A stretch of 64,000 bases of DNA. Origin: Herbidospora daliensis (GTDB lineage: Bacteria; Actinomycetota; Actinomycetes; Streptosporangiales; Streptosporangiaceae). The notes under the pieces are model-generated. The model saw only the letters and a program-made list of their open reading frames with translations, did no database searches and had not been told where the DNA came from. Location: contig NZ_BBXF01000003.1 in NCBI RefSeq assembly GCF_001570585.1, forward strand, positions 407,353 through 471,352, given 5' to 3'. Positions 8,199-17,166 of this stretch are shown here, one piece after another (position 1 is the first letter of the stretch; each line of letters starts with the position of its first letter). A program made the position numbers and the translations under genes.

Positions 8199-8220
8199 TA
8201 GTCCGACAGACGTCGGACTA
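8199..8220. promoter_or_regulatory. Perfect 22-bp dyad, probable ArsR operator
   Basis: TAGTCCGAC (8199-8207), 4-nt spacer AGAC, GTCGGACTA (8212-8220): arms perfectly complementary. It is located 11 nt upstream of the arsR start, where a repressor would block transcription. The dyad at 6788-6809 has the same architecture. The binding protein is inferred, not shown. Confidence 0.7.
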
Positions 8221-8232
8221 CCGATCTCCCCG

Positions 8233-8263
8233 CCGTGACAGCGCCGCGAAGGGACCGTGACAG
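8233..8263 (+). promoter_or_regulatory. Tandem CCGTGACAG repeats upstream of sigma-factor gene
   Basis: CCGTGACAG occurs at 8233-8241 and again at 8255-8263, 22 bp apart start to start (two helical turns), ending 22 nt before the sigma-factor ATG. It could be a promoter -35 region or an activator or sigma autoregulatory site. Only the repeat itself is seen; the role is a guess. Confidence 0.35.
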
Positions 8264-8285
8264 GGGCGTCCCGCACCGTGGGGGC

Positions 8286-8876
8286 ATGACACTCGAAGCA
8301 CGTTTCCAGCGGGGGGACGAGGAGGCCTTCGCCGACGTCGCCGGCCGTTACTCGCGGCCCATGTTCGCCGCCGCCTACGGGATGCTCGGCGACGCCGAAC
8401 TGGCGGCGGACGCCGTACAGGAGGCCCTCGTGAAGATCTGGCAGAAGGCCGCCACCTACGACCCCGGCCGCGACCTGGCCCCCTGGTTGTTCACCATCAC
8501 CCGCCGCGCCGCCGTCGACGTCCACCGCAGGACCCGGCGGGACGCCGGCGCGACCGACCTCGACGCGGTCGCCGCCCGCCTGGCGGTGCCGCCGCCGTCG
8601 CTCGACCACCAGTGGACCTCGTTGCAGGTGGCGCGGGCGCTGGCCCGGCTGACCCCGCAGGAGGCGCAGGTGCTGCGGATGGCCTACTTCGAGGACATGA
8701 CGCAGAGCGAGATCGGCGCGGCGCTGGGCCTGCCGGTCGGCACGGTCAAGAGCCGCACCTTCCGCGCCCAGAAACGGCTCGCGGAGCTGCTCGCCCACCT
8801 GCGATTCGGACCGGCCGAAAGCCCTCACGAAGCGTCGGAGGCGGGGCACAGGTCCCGCCTGTGCCCCGTCCGGTGA
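8286..8876 (+). CDS. RNA polymerase sigma factor, ECF type
   Basis: 196 aa from the ATG at 8286; a longer in-frame GTG at 8235 exists but runs through the repeat region. Region 2 is visible at about residues 26-80 (MFAAAYGMLGDAELAADAV, then APWLFTITRRAAVDVHRR). Region 4 is at about 120-178, with the helix-turn-helix MTQSEIGAALGLPVGTVKSR. No anti-sigma gene is adjacent; the next gene downstream is convergent and 5 nt away. The stimulus and regulon are therefore unknown. The tandem repeats upstream suggest autoregulation. Confidence 0.9.
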   Translation: MTLEARFQRGDEEAFADVAGRYSRPMFAAAYGMLGDAELAADAVQEALVKIWQKAATYDPGRDLAPWLFTITRRAAVDVHRRTRRDAGATDLDAVAARLAVPPPSLDHQWTSLQVARALARLTPQEAQVLRMAYFEDMTQSEIGAALGLPVGTVKSRTFRAQKRLAELLAHLRFGPAESPHEASEAGHRSRLCPVR

Positions 8877-8881
8877 AGATC

Positions 8882-9811
8882 TCAGAAGAGCGCCTGCGCC
8901 CTGTCGACCACCTCCTTCCCCAGAGGCCGGTGAGGCGGCCACGAAGCCGGTGAGCCGCCGGCCGGCCGGCCCGGCGGGTCGAGCCGCACGCCGTCGGGGC
9001 CGACCGACAACACCGACCCGGGCACGCCGGGCGCGGTGAACGGCACCCGCACCACCCCGCCGTGCACGGCCGCCGCCGAGCCGAGCACCCCGTCGGGGAT
9101 CGCGGGCTCGGCCACCTCGCCGGTCGACGGCGTGAAGACGGCCAGCCGCGAGCGGCACCCCCGGTCCACCCGCAACACGATCCGCGCGCCGTCGCCGCCG
9201 AGCGGGGTGACCCGCCCGGACAGCCCGCCCAGCACCGGACGGCCGCGCCACCGGAACTCCGGCGGCCCGCCGGGCGGCATCCCGACGAGCCCGCCGGGCA
9301 GCACCCGGGCCCCGGTGACGGCGCCGGGCATCAGCTCCCAGCTCCCGTCAGACAGGTCGAGCACCACCGGGCCGGGCGCCTGCGGCCGGGTCAGCCCGAG
9401 CAGCCGGGGCGCGAGCACGACCCCGGGGCCGCTCGCCCCCGGCGGCAACCCGGCCAGCCGCTTCAGTCCGCCCGCGCCCGCCCGGTAGACCGCGTCGCCC
9501 GTCACCAGGTCGCCCGTCAGGTGGACGAACGGCCCGCGCCCGGCGGCGAGCGTGGTCTCGGCCGACTGGGTGACCAGGGAGATCCGGTGGCGGCCGTCGT
9601 CGTTGCGGCAGAGCAGCGCCCGCTCGCCGTCGAGCGGGCTGATCTGGGTGCCGGGCTCGCAGGCCGAGGCCAGCGGGCGCATCAGCGGGCCGGGACCGGT
9701 GAAGTCCCACACCTCCGGTCGCGCCGCGTCGCCTCCGGTCACCGCGAGGCAGGCGGCGTACCGGCCGTCGGCGGAGAACCGCCAGCTCACCCTCACCGTC
9801 GTCACGCTCAC
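8882..9811 (-). CDS. Beta-propeller-like protein of unknown function
   Basis: 309 aa from a GTG at 9811 with AAGG just upstream. Repeated short beta segments such as VSWRFSADGRYAACLAV, PEVWDFTGPGP, RISLVTQSAETTLA and VVLDLSDGSWELMPG resemble blades of a WD40 or prolyl-oligopeptidase-type propeller. No catalytic domain follows, so if it derives from an S9 peptidase only the propeller remains. No signal peptide is evident. It is convergent with the ECF sigma gene (5-nt gap). The function is not recognised; a scaffold or sensor role is possible. Confidence 0.6.
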   Translation of the reverse strand: MSVTTVRVSWRFSADGRYAACLAVTGGDAARPEVWDFTGPGPLMRPLASACEPGTQISPLDGERALLCRNDDGRHRISLVTQSAETTLAAGRGPFVHLTGDLVTGDAVYRAGAGGLKRLAGLPPGASGPGVVLAPRLLGLTRPQAPGPVVLDLSDGSWELMPGAVTGARVLPGGLVGMPPGGPPEFRWRGRPVLGGLSGRVTPLGGDGARIVLRVDRGCRSRLAVFTPSTGEVAEPAIPDGVLGSAAAVHGGVVRVPFTAPGVPGSVLSVGPDGVRLDPPGRPAGGSPASWPPHRPLGKEVVDRAQALF

Positions 9812-9905
9812 ACCTTGCTCAGGCGGCCTTGTGGGCGACTTGTGGGTTACTGAAGATCCAGTGGGGCGGGCCGTAATGCCTCATCAGGGCAGGTTTTTCT
9901 GACCG

Positions 9906-9964
9906 TTGACGCCCTCTTAGCACACTTGTAACATTCAGCCATCACTGCGCAAGAATCTTGCAAG
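9906..9964 (+). promoter_or_regulatory. Sigma-70-like promoter and palindrome upstream of glucanase gene
   Basis: TTGACG (9906-9911), a 17-nt gap and TAACAT (9929-9934) form a plausible vegetative promoter about 140 nt upstream of the glucanase ATG. Just downstream lies a palindrome, GCAAGA-A-TCTTGC (9949-9961), overlapping a second palindrome, CTTGCAAG (9957-9964); these could be a repressor site (for example for a sugar-responsive regulator). The rest of the 260-nt gap 9812-10071 shows only the ribosome binding site AGAAGG before 10072. Confidence 0.45.
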
Positions 9965-10071
9965 CTGATGTTTGATTCCTATCTTTTCCTCGCAACTTCA
10001 GGGATGCACAGCGTCCGTGCTCCTGTACCCCCCGACCCCTGTAGTGCCATGCCGAGAGATAGAAGAAGGCG

Positions 10072-13000
10072 ATGACGAGAAAGCACGGACCGTTACGGCT
10101 GCTGGCGGCATTTGTCGCGGCAGTTCTCGTCGTGACCGTGGGGCCGCTGCAGCCGGTCTCCGCGGCCGGCGGGCCCAACCTCGCGGCCGGGAAGACCACC
10201 GCCGCGAGCAGCACCAACTCCCCCTACCCCTCATCCAACGTCGCCGACGGCAACCAGGAGACCTACTGGGAGAGCTCCGGCAGCACCTTCCCGCAGTGGG
10301 TCCAGGTCGACCTGGGCAGCGCCCAGACCGTCGACCAGGTCGTCCTGAAGCTCCCCTCCGCGTGGGGCGCGCGCACCCAGACCCTCTCGGTCCAGGGCAG
10401 CCTCGACAACAGCGGCTGGTCGACGATCGTCGGCTCGGCCGGGCAGAACTTCGCCCCCGGCAACGCCAACACCGTCACCCTGAACTTCGGCGCCACCAAC
10501 ACCCGGTACGTCCGCGTGAACATCACCGCGAACACCGGCTGGCAGGCCGCCCAGCTCTCCGCCCTCGAGGTCTACGGCGTCACGAGCTCCTCGGGCAACC
10601 TCGCCTCGGGCCGCACGATGACCGCCAGCAGCGTCTCGCAGAACTACGTCGCGCCCAACGCCAACGACGGCAACGCGAGCACCTACTGGGAGAGCAACAA
10701 CAACGTCTTCCCCGAGTGGCTCCAGGTCGACCTCGGCTCCTCGGTCGCGGTCAACCGGGTCGTGCTGAAGCTGCCCCCGGCCACCGCCTGGCAGACCCGC
10801 ACCCAGACCCTCGAAGTCCAGGGCAGCGCCAACGGCTCCAGCTTCTCCACGCTGGTGCCCTCCGCCGGGTACACCTTCAACCCGGCCACCGGCAACACGG
10901 TGACGATCAATTTCACCTCCGCCGCGACCACCCGCTACGTGCGGCTGAACATCACCGCCAACACGGGCTGGGCGGCCGGGCAGATCTCCGAGTTCGAGGT
11001 GTACGGCCCCACCGGCACCGGTGACACCCAGGCGCCCAGCGCCCCGGGCAGCCTGACCTACACCGAGCCCGCCTCCGGCCAGATCCGGCTCGCGTGGAAC
11101 GCCTCCACCGACAACGTCGGCGTCACCGGCTACGACGTCTACCGGGGCGGCCAGCTCATCGCCAGCGTCGCGGGCAACGTGCTGACGTACACCGACAACC
11201 AGCCGGTCACCGCCACGGTGACCTACTTCGTGCGGGCGAAGGACGCGGCGAGCAACGTCTCGGGCAACTCCAACTCGGTCACCCGCACCGGCCAGTCGAC
11301 CGGTGACACCCAGGCGCCGACCACCCCCGGCAACCTGGCCTACACCGAGCCCGGCTCGGGCCAGATCCGCCTCACCTGGACCGCCTCGACCGACAACGTC
11401 GCCGTCACCGGCTACGACATCATCCGCAACGGCTCGGCCGCGGGCAGCGTCTCGGGCTCCACGCTCGTCTTCACCGACACCCAGCCGGCCACCGCCACCG
11501 TGACCTACCTGGTCCGGGCCCGCGACGCCGCCGGGAACGTCTCCGGCGACAGCAACTCGGTCACCCGCACCGGCACCAGCCAGCCCGGCAGCAACCTGGC
11601 CACCGGCAAGGAGATGGTCGAGTCGGGCCACGTCCACACGTTCGTCGCGGCCAACGCCAACGACAACAACCTGGACACCTACTGGGAGGGCGCGTCGGGC
11701 AGCTGGCCGAGCACCCTGACCGTCAAGCTCGGCGCCAACGCCAACGTCACCTCGGTCGTGCTGAAGCTCAACCCGTCGTCGGCGTGGGGCGCGCGCACCC
11801 AGAACATCCAGGTCCTGGGCCGCGAGCAGTCGGCCGGCGGCTACACCAACCTGGTGTCGGCGGCCAACTACACCTTCAACCCGAGCTCGCAGAACACCGT
11901 CACCATCCCGGTGACCGCGACCACGGCCGACGTGCAGCTCCGGATCACCAGCAACACCGGCGCCCCCGGCGGCCAGATCGCCGAGTTCCAGGTGTTCGGC
12001 ACCCCGGCCCCCAACCCCGACCTGGTCGTCACCTCGGCCACCTGGTCGCCGTCGTCCCCGGTCGAGACCGACTCCATCACGCTGTCGGCGGTCGTCCGCA
12101 ACAACGGCAGCGCCAACGCCCCGGCGTCGTCGGTCAACCTCTACCTCGACACCACCCGCGTCGCCACGGTGAGCGTCCCGGCCCTCGCGGCGGGCGCGCA
12201 GACCACCGTGACGAGCAACATCGGCCCGCGTGACGCCGCCTCCTACTCGGTGAACGCCAAGGTCGACGAGGCCAACACGATCATCGAGCAGAACGACGGC
12301 AACAACGCCTTCGTCAACAGCACGGCCCTCGTGGTGCGCCCGGTCGACAGCTCCGACCTGGTCGCCGCGCCGGTGGCCTGGACCCCGAGCAACCCGTCGG
12401 GCGGCCAGACCGTCACCTTCAGCGTCGGCATCAGGAACCAGGGCACCGTCGCCTCGGCGGGCGGCTCCCACGGCATCACGCTGACCGTCCTGAACGACTC
12501 GGGCACCGTCGTCCGCACCCTGACCGGCTCCTACTCCGGTGTCATCGCCGCCGGCGCGACCACCTCGCCCGTCAGCCTCGGCACCTGGACGGCCGCCAAC
12601 GGCCGCTTCACCGTCCGCGTCGTGCTCGCCAACGACGGCAACGAGCTGCCGGTCAAGCAGGCCAACAACACCACCAACAACGGCCTCTTCGTGGGCCGCG
12701 GCGCCAACATGCCGTACGACCACCTGGAGGCCGAGGACGCCGTCCGCGGCGGCGGCGCCGGCGTCGTCGGCCCGAACCGCATCATCGGCGACCTGGGCGG
12801 CGAGGCCAGCGGCCGGCGCGCCGTCACCCTCAACACCACCGGCGCCTACGTCGAGTTCACCACCCGCGCCCAGACCAACACCCTGGTCACCCGCTTCTCG
12901 ATCCCCGACGCCTCCGGCGGCGGCGGCATCAACGAGGAGCTCAACGTCTACGTCAACGGCGCCTTCCACAAGGCGATCAACCTGACCTCGAAGTACATGT

Positions 13001-14364
13001 GGCAGTACGGCAACGAGGCGAGCCCGAACAACTCGCCCGGCTCCGGCGGCCCGCGCCACATCTACGACGAGGCCAACATCTTCCTCGACGGCTCGTTCCC
13101 GGCCGGCACGAAGATCAAGCTGCAGAAGGACGCGGCCAACGCGACCAACTACGCGATCGACTTCATCAACACCGAGCAGGTCGCCCCGATCGCCAACCCC
13201 GACCCGTCGAAGTACGTCGTGCCGACCGGCTTCACCCAGTCGGCCGTCACCGCCGCCCTGGACAAGGCCCGCATGGAGAGCGGCTGGGAGGGCGTCTACC
13301 TGCCCGCCGGCGACTACTCGGTGCAGAGCAAGTTCAACGTCTACGGCAAGGCCATCAAGGTCGTCGGCGCCGGTCCCTGGTACACCCGGTTCTACGCCCC
13401 GACGAGCCAGGAGAACACCGACATCGGCTTCGACGTCCAGTCGTCGGCCAACGGCGCCTCCTTCAGCGGCTTCGCGGTGTTCGGCAACTACACCTCGCGC
13501 AACGACGGCCCCGGCAAGGTGTGGAACCTGACCGGCATCAGCAACATCTCGATCGACAACATGTGGATCGAACACCAGATGGTCATGGTGTGGGGCACCA
13601 ACGTCAGCAACCTGCTGCTGACCAACAGCCGCGTCCGCAACATGTACGCCGACGGCCTGAACCTGACGAACAACAGCAAGAACAACACCGTCAGGAACAT
13701 CGACGCCCGCTCCACGGGTGACGACGCCTTCGCCCTGTTCAACGCGATCGACATCGTCCAGGGCGACAACACGGGCAACCTCTGGGAGAACCTCTCGGTG
13801 ACCACCCCGTGGCGCGCGGCGGGCCTGGCGGTCTACGGCGGCCAGAACAACACGTTCCGCAACATCTACATCGCCGACACCCTGTGCTACTCGGGCGTGA
13901 CGGTCTCCTCGCTCGACTTCGGCTACCAGTTCAAGGGCTTCGGCACCCAGCCGACCACCCTGGAGAACATCTCGATCATCCGGTCGGGCGGCCACTTCTG
14001 GGGCGCGCAGACCTTCCCGGGCATCTGGATGTTCTCGGCCTCCAAGGAGTTCCAGGGCATCCGGATCAACAACGTGGACATCGTCGACCCGACGTACTCG
14101 GGAATCATGTTCCAGACCAAGTACAACGGCGCGGCGGAGTACCCCCACACCGACACGGTCTTCAACAACGTCTCGATCTCCGGCGCCCAGAAGAGCGGCG
14201 ACGCGTTCGACGCGAAGTCGGGCTTCGGCATCTGGGTCAACGAGATGCCCGAGCAGGGTCAGGGCCCGGCGGTCGGCTCGGCCACCTTCAACAACCTGAC
14301 CTTCAGCAACAACTTCCAGAACATCAAGAACACGACCTCGACGTTCACCCTCAACATCAACTAG
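10072..14364 (+). CDS. Secreted multidomain alpha-1,3-glucanase-like enzyme (GH87-type) with discoidin, Fn3 and CARDB domains
   Basis: 1430 aa. There is a Sec signal peptide (basic MTRKHG, hydrophobic core, cleavage near VSA at residue 31). Next come two F5/8-type-C (discoidin) domains at about 35-170 and 175-313, two Fn3 domains at about 319-405 and 412-502 (each beginning GDTQAP), a third discoidin at about 505-643, two CARDB-like domains at about 648-750 and 760-875, and a CBM35-like module starting HLEAED at 884 and running to about 1037. The C-terminal ~385 residues form a parallel beta-helix with many N-rich rungs. D1194 (ADGLN) and D1217-D1218 (TGDDA) sit where the catalytic aspartates of GH87 mycodextranases or mutanases are expected. 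Such enzymes hydrolyse alpha-1,3-glucan of fungal walls or biofilms. The gene is monocistronic, with a strong terminator after it. Confidence 0.82.
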   Translation: MTRKHGPLRLLAAFVAAVLVVTVGPLQPVSAAGGPNLAAGKTTAASSTNSPYPSSNVADGNQETYWESSGSTFPQWVQVDLGSAQTVDQVVLKLPSAWGARTQTLSVQGSLDNSGWSTIVGSAGQNFAPGNANTVTLNFGATNTRYVRVNITANTGWQAAQLSALEVYGVTSSSGNLASGRTMTASSVSQNYVAPNANDGNASTYWESNNNVFPEWLQVDLGSSVAVNRVVLKLPPATAWQTRTQTLEVQGSANGSSFSTLVPSAGYTFNPATGNTVTINFTSAATTRYVRLNITANTGWAAGQISEFEVYGPTGTGDTQAPSAPGSLTYTEPASGQIRLAWNASTDNVGVTGYDVYRGGQLIASVAGNVLTYTDNQPVTATVTYFVRAKDAASNVSGNSNSVTRTGQSTGDTQAPTTPGNLAYTEPGSGQIRLTWTASTDNVAVTGYDIIRNGSAAGSVSGSTLVFTDTQPATATVTYLVRARDAAGNVSGDSNSVTRTGTSQPGSNLATGKEMVESGHVHTFVAANANDNNLDTYWEGASGSWPSTLTVKLGANANVTSVVLKLNPSSAWGARTQNIQVLGREQSAGGYTNLVSAANYTFNPSSQNTVTIPVTATTADVQLRITSNTGAPGGQIAEFQVFGTPAPNPDLVVTSATWSPSSPVETDSITLSAVVRNNGSANAPASSVNLYLDTTRVATVSVPALAAGAQTTVTSNIGPRDAASYSVNAKVDEANTIIEQNDGNNAFVNSTALVVRPVDSSDLVAAPVAWTPSNPSGGQTVTFSVGIRNQGTVASAGGSHGITLTVLNDSGTVVRTLTGSYSGVIAAGATTSPVSLGTWTAANGRFTVRVVLANDGNELPVKQANNTTNNGLFVGRGANMPYDHLEAEDAVRGGGAGVVGPNRIIGDLGGEASGRRAVTLNTTGAYVEFTTRAQTNTLVTRFSIPDASGGGGINEELNVYVNGAFHKAINLTSKYMWQYGNEASPNNSPGSGGPRHIYDEANIFLDGSFPAGTKIKLQKDAANATNYAIDFINTEQVAPIANPDPSKYVVPTGFTQSAVTAALDKARMESGWEGVYLPAGDYSVQSKFNVYGKAIKVVGAGPWYTRFYAPTSQENTDIGFDVQSSANGASFSGFAVFGNYTSRNDGPGKVWNLTGISNISIDNMWIEHQMVMVWGTNVSNLLLTNSRVRNMYADGLNLTNNSKNNTVRNIDARSTGDDAFALFNAIDIVQGDNTGNLWENLSVTTPWRAAGLAVYGGQNNTFRNIYIADTLCYSGVTVSSLDFGYQFKGFGTQPTTLENISIIRSGGHFWGAQTFPGIWMFSASKEFQGIRINNVDIVDPTYSGIMFQTKYNGAAEYPHTDTVFNNVSISGAQKSGDAFDAKSGFGIWVNEMPEQGQGPAVGSATFNNLTFSNNFQNIKNTTSTFTLNIN

Positions 14365-14379
14365 TCACCCGCTGAGCGG

Positions 14380-14416
14380 GCGCTGCCGCCGGAAGGCCAA
14401 CCTCCGGCGGCAGCGC
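14380..14416 (+). terminator. Rho-independent-type hairpin after glucanase gene
   Basis: A 14-bp perfect stem (14380-14393 paired with 14403-14416, arm GCGCTGCCGCCGGA) with a 9-nt loop, located 15 nt after the stop. The following CGTTTCATCTG gives only a short T-rich tail. It lies between convergent genes and may act in both directions. Confidence 0.8.
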
Positions 14417-14434
14417 CGTTTCATCTGTACGGGC

Positions 14435-15259
14435 TCAGTCCCACCAGAACGACCAGGCGTTCCGCCCCATGATCAGCTCGGCGTAGTCCTCCAGCGTGCC
14501 CGGTCCCTGGACGATGGTGTCGGGGCAGAACGTCCAGTGCTCGGCCGCCACGTGGACGGCGTGCAGCGGCGTCGTCGGCGGCGCGGCCACGCTCAGGTCG
14601 AGGGTGTTGAAGCCGACCCCCACCACGCGCGCCCCGAACCGCTCCTCCCACGAGCGCACGACCGCCGCCATGGGCACCGCCCACTCGTTGTGGTTCACCG
14701 CGCCCTGCCAGCCCATGACGGCCAGCGCGTCGGCGCCCCGGTCGGCGGCCACCAGGCCCAGCGGGGTGCCGTTGCGGGCCAATTCGCGGGCGTACCAGTC
14801 GGCGACCACGTCGGGATGGGCGACCGGCACGCCGGGCTCGGCCAGGCCGGGGGAGACGGGCCCGAAGGGCTCCAGATTGCCGATCTGGTCGTGGGAGGCC
14901 ATCTCGACCCAGTCGGCCCACACCTCGTCCATGAACGCCTGGGCGTGGAACAGGTCGATGCGCTCGGCGTCGTCGGGGGCGATCTGGCCGACCGACCACG
15001 GCTGCACCGACTCCTCCATCAGCAGCGGCCACAGGCCCGAGGCGGGGTGCTCGGCCCGCAACGACGACCACAACTCGCCGGACACGGGATCGTCGCTCAG
15101 CCAGAACGCCGGCCGCCGGTGCGGGCGTCCGCGTTCGAAGGTCGGGTCGGGCCACACGGTCACGCCGGGAGGCAACTCCACGGTGAGCTCGCGCCGCACG
15201 CCGTCGTCGGCGAACAGCTCGCGGAGCTCGGGCGGCAGCAGCCCCTTTCTAACCGGCAC
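14435..15259 (-). CDS. DUF4253-domain protein
   Basis: 274 aa from a GTG at 15259. The C-terminal half matches the DUF4253 pattern I know: PVAHPDVVADWYARELARNGTPLG..., then WEERFGARVVGVGFNTLDLSVA, and near the end AAEHWTFCPDTIVQG...YAELIMGRNAWSFWWD. The family is common in actinomycetes, often encoded as a single gene, and has no established function. No signal peptide or membrane helix is seen. It is divergent from the kinase gene over 47 nt. Confidence 0.7.
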   Translation of the reverse strand: MPVRKGLLPPELRELFADDGVRRELTVELPPGVTVWPDPTFERGRPHRRPAFWLSDDPVSGELWSSLRAEHPASGLWPLLMEESVQPWSVGQIAPDDAERIDLFHAQAFMDEVWADWVEMASHDQIGNLEPFGPVSPGLAEPGVPVAHPDVVADWYARELARNGTPLGLVAADRGADALAVMGWQGAVNHNEWAVPMAAVVRSWEERFGARVVGVGFNTLDLSVAAPPTTPLHAVHVAAEHWTFCPDTIVQGPGTLEDYAELIMGRNAWSFWWD

Positions 15260-15306
15260 GGCGGAAAGAATAGTTCACACCGTGTTCGTGCGGTTATCGT
15301 GTGGTC

Positions 15307-17166
15307 ATGCCGGTTCCCCGACCTCTGCGGCCGGGCGACCCGCGGCAGGTCGGGAGCTACACGCTGACCGGCCTCATCGGCGAAGGCGGCCAGGGCGCCG
15401 TCTTCCACGGCCACACCGACAAGGGCGAGCCGGTCGCCGTCAAAGTCCTGCACGCCCGCGTCTTCGGCAAGCGCGACTTCCACAACGAGGTCGCCGCCGC
15501 CCGCCGGGTGGCGCAGTTCTGCACCGCCCGCGTCATCGACGCCGACGTGACCGGCGAACGCCCCTTCATCGTCAGCGAATACGTCGACGGCGAGTCGCTG
15601 GAGTCGCTGGTCAAGCGCGAGGGCCCGCGCGACGCCGGGTCCCTCGACCGGCTGGCCGTCGGCACGGCCGCCGCGCTGGCCGCCATCCACCGCGCGGGCA
15701 TCGTGCACCGCGACTTCAAACCGGCCAACATCCTGCTGGGCGCCGACGGCCCGCGCGTCATCGACTTCGGCATCGCCCAGGTCGTGGACGCCGCCGGCAC
15801 CGAGGCCAGCCGCGTGCAGGGCACCCCGGCGTACATGTCGCCCGAGCAGCTGGCGGGCCGCCGCCCCGGCCCGGCCTCCGACGTGTTCTCGTGGGGCGTC
15901 ACGATGACGTTCGCCGCGACGGGCAAACCGGCGTTCGGCAACGACAGCATCCCGGCGGTGATGAACCGCATCGTCACCCGCGAGCCCGACCTGTCGTTCG
16001 TGCCCTCGCGCCTGCGCGCCGCCCTGGCCGCCGCCCTGGCCAAGGACCCGGCCGACCGCCCCACGGCCGCCGACCTGCTCGTGACGCTCGTGCACGCCCG
16101 CGACGAGGGCCAGCACGCCCACGTGCGCACCTCCCGCCGCCGCCGGGTGCTGATCGGCGGCTCGCTGGGCCTGATCGCCGCCTCGCTCGCCACGGCCGTG
16201 GTGCTCCTGCCGTCCGAACCGGCCCGCCGGCCCGTGGTCGCCGTCTCGCCGATGAGCCGCCCGGTCGACGCCGCGTTCGGGCAGCCGATGGGCGCGCCGT
16301 TCACCGGACACCGGGGAGAGGTGCTGTCGGTCGCCGCCGGGGCCCTCGGGGCGCGCCCGGTGGTCGTGTCGGCCGGCCGCGACGGCACCGTCCGCGTCTC
16401 CGACGCGGTCACCGGCGCCGCGATCGGGAAGCCGCGTCCGGTGAACGCCCTGAGCATCTCGTCGCTGGCCGTCGACGGCGACGTCGTCGTCTGCGGCGGC
16501 TACGGCGCCGGCGTGTGGCTCTCCGACCTGCGGACGGGCCGCAAGCTCGGCTTCGCCGCCGAGACCGGCGACGTCCTGTCGCTGGGCGTGACCGGGGTGG
16601 GCGACCGCCGCGCCGTGGTCACCACGGGTCCCGGCTCGGTCCGCGTGACCGACCTGTCGACCGGCGAGACCCTGCTGAAGCTCGGCGGCGGCGCGACCGC
16701 GGTGGCGTTCACCATCGTCGAGGGCCGCGACGTCGCCGTGACGGCCACTCTCGACGGCGCCGCCGAGGTCTGGGACCTCCACTCGGGCGAGCCCGTCGGC
16801 AGCGCCTTCCCCCTGCCGGGCGAGCTGCTGGCGGTCTGGTCGGACATGGCGGTCACCGCGGCCCCCGACAACACCGTGCGCGTCTTCGACCTCCCGTCGG
16901 GCCGGCCCCTGGGTTCGCCCTACCGGGGCCACACCGACCGCGTCAGCGCCCTGGCGACGACCGAGCTCGACGGCCGCCCGGTCGTCGTCTCGGGCAGCTG
17001 GGACGGCACCGTCCGCGTCTGGGACCTGATGACCGGCACCCCGGTCGGCCCTCCGCTGACCGGCCACCGGGGCTGGGTGACGTCGGTCGCGGTGACCGTG
17101 GTCGAGGGCGTGCCCGTGGTGGTGTCCGGCGGCCGCGACGGAACGGTCCGCACCTGGCGGCTCTAA
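15307..17166 (+). CDS. Membrane Ser/Thr protein kinase with extracellular WD40 repeats
   Basis: 619 aa. The kinase domain (about 18-265) has the glycine loop GEGGQGAVF (25-33), K46 in VAVKVL, the catalytic loop HRDFKPAN (H134, D136, K138, N141), DFG at 153-155 and the APE-like MSPEQ segment, so it should be active. A single transmembrane helix spans about 281-302, after RRRR. The rest carries WD40-type repeats (for example VVSAGRDGTVRVSDAVTG and VVSGSWDGTVRVWDLMTG), placing a propeller outside the cell as a likely sensor. The ATG at 15307 is chosen; an in-frame GTG lies 6 nt upstream. The last 4 nt overlap the convergent sortase gene. Confidence 0.88.
   Translation: MPVPRPLRPGDPRQVGSYTLTGLIGEGGQGAVFHGHTDKGEPVAVKVLHARVFGKRDFHNEVAAARRVAQFCTARVIDADVTGERPFIVSEYVDGESLESLVKREGPRDAGSLDRLAVGTAAALAAIHRAGIVHRDFKPANILLGADGPRVIDFGIAQVVDAAGTEASRVQGTPAYMSPEQLAGRRPGPASDVFSWGVTMTFAATGKPAFGNDSIPAVMNRIVTREPDLSFVPSRLRAALAAALAKDPADRPTAADLLVTLVHARDEGQHAHVRTSRRRRVLIGGSLGLIAASLATAVVLLPSEPARRPVVAVSPMSRPVDAAFGQPMGAPFTGHRGEVLSVAAGALGARPVVVSAGRDGTVRVSDAVTGAAIGKPRPVNALSISSLAVDGDVVVCGGYGAGVWLSDLRTGRKLGFAAETGDVLSLGVTGVGDRRAVVTTGPGSVRVTDLSTGETLLKLGGGATAVAFTIVEGRDVAVTATLDGAAEVWDLHSGEPVGSAFPLPGELLAVWSDMAVTAAPDNTVRVFDLPSGRPLGSPYRGHTDRVSALATTELDGRPVVVSGSWDGTVRVWDLMTGTPVGPPLTGHRGWVTSVAVTVVEGVPVVVSGGRDGTVRTWRL

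Noticed and set aside
10231-14148. 1305-codon open frame antisense to the glucanase gene
   Set aside because: Its translation is V/G/A/D/R-rich without domains, while the + strand has a full signal peptide and recognisable modules.
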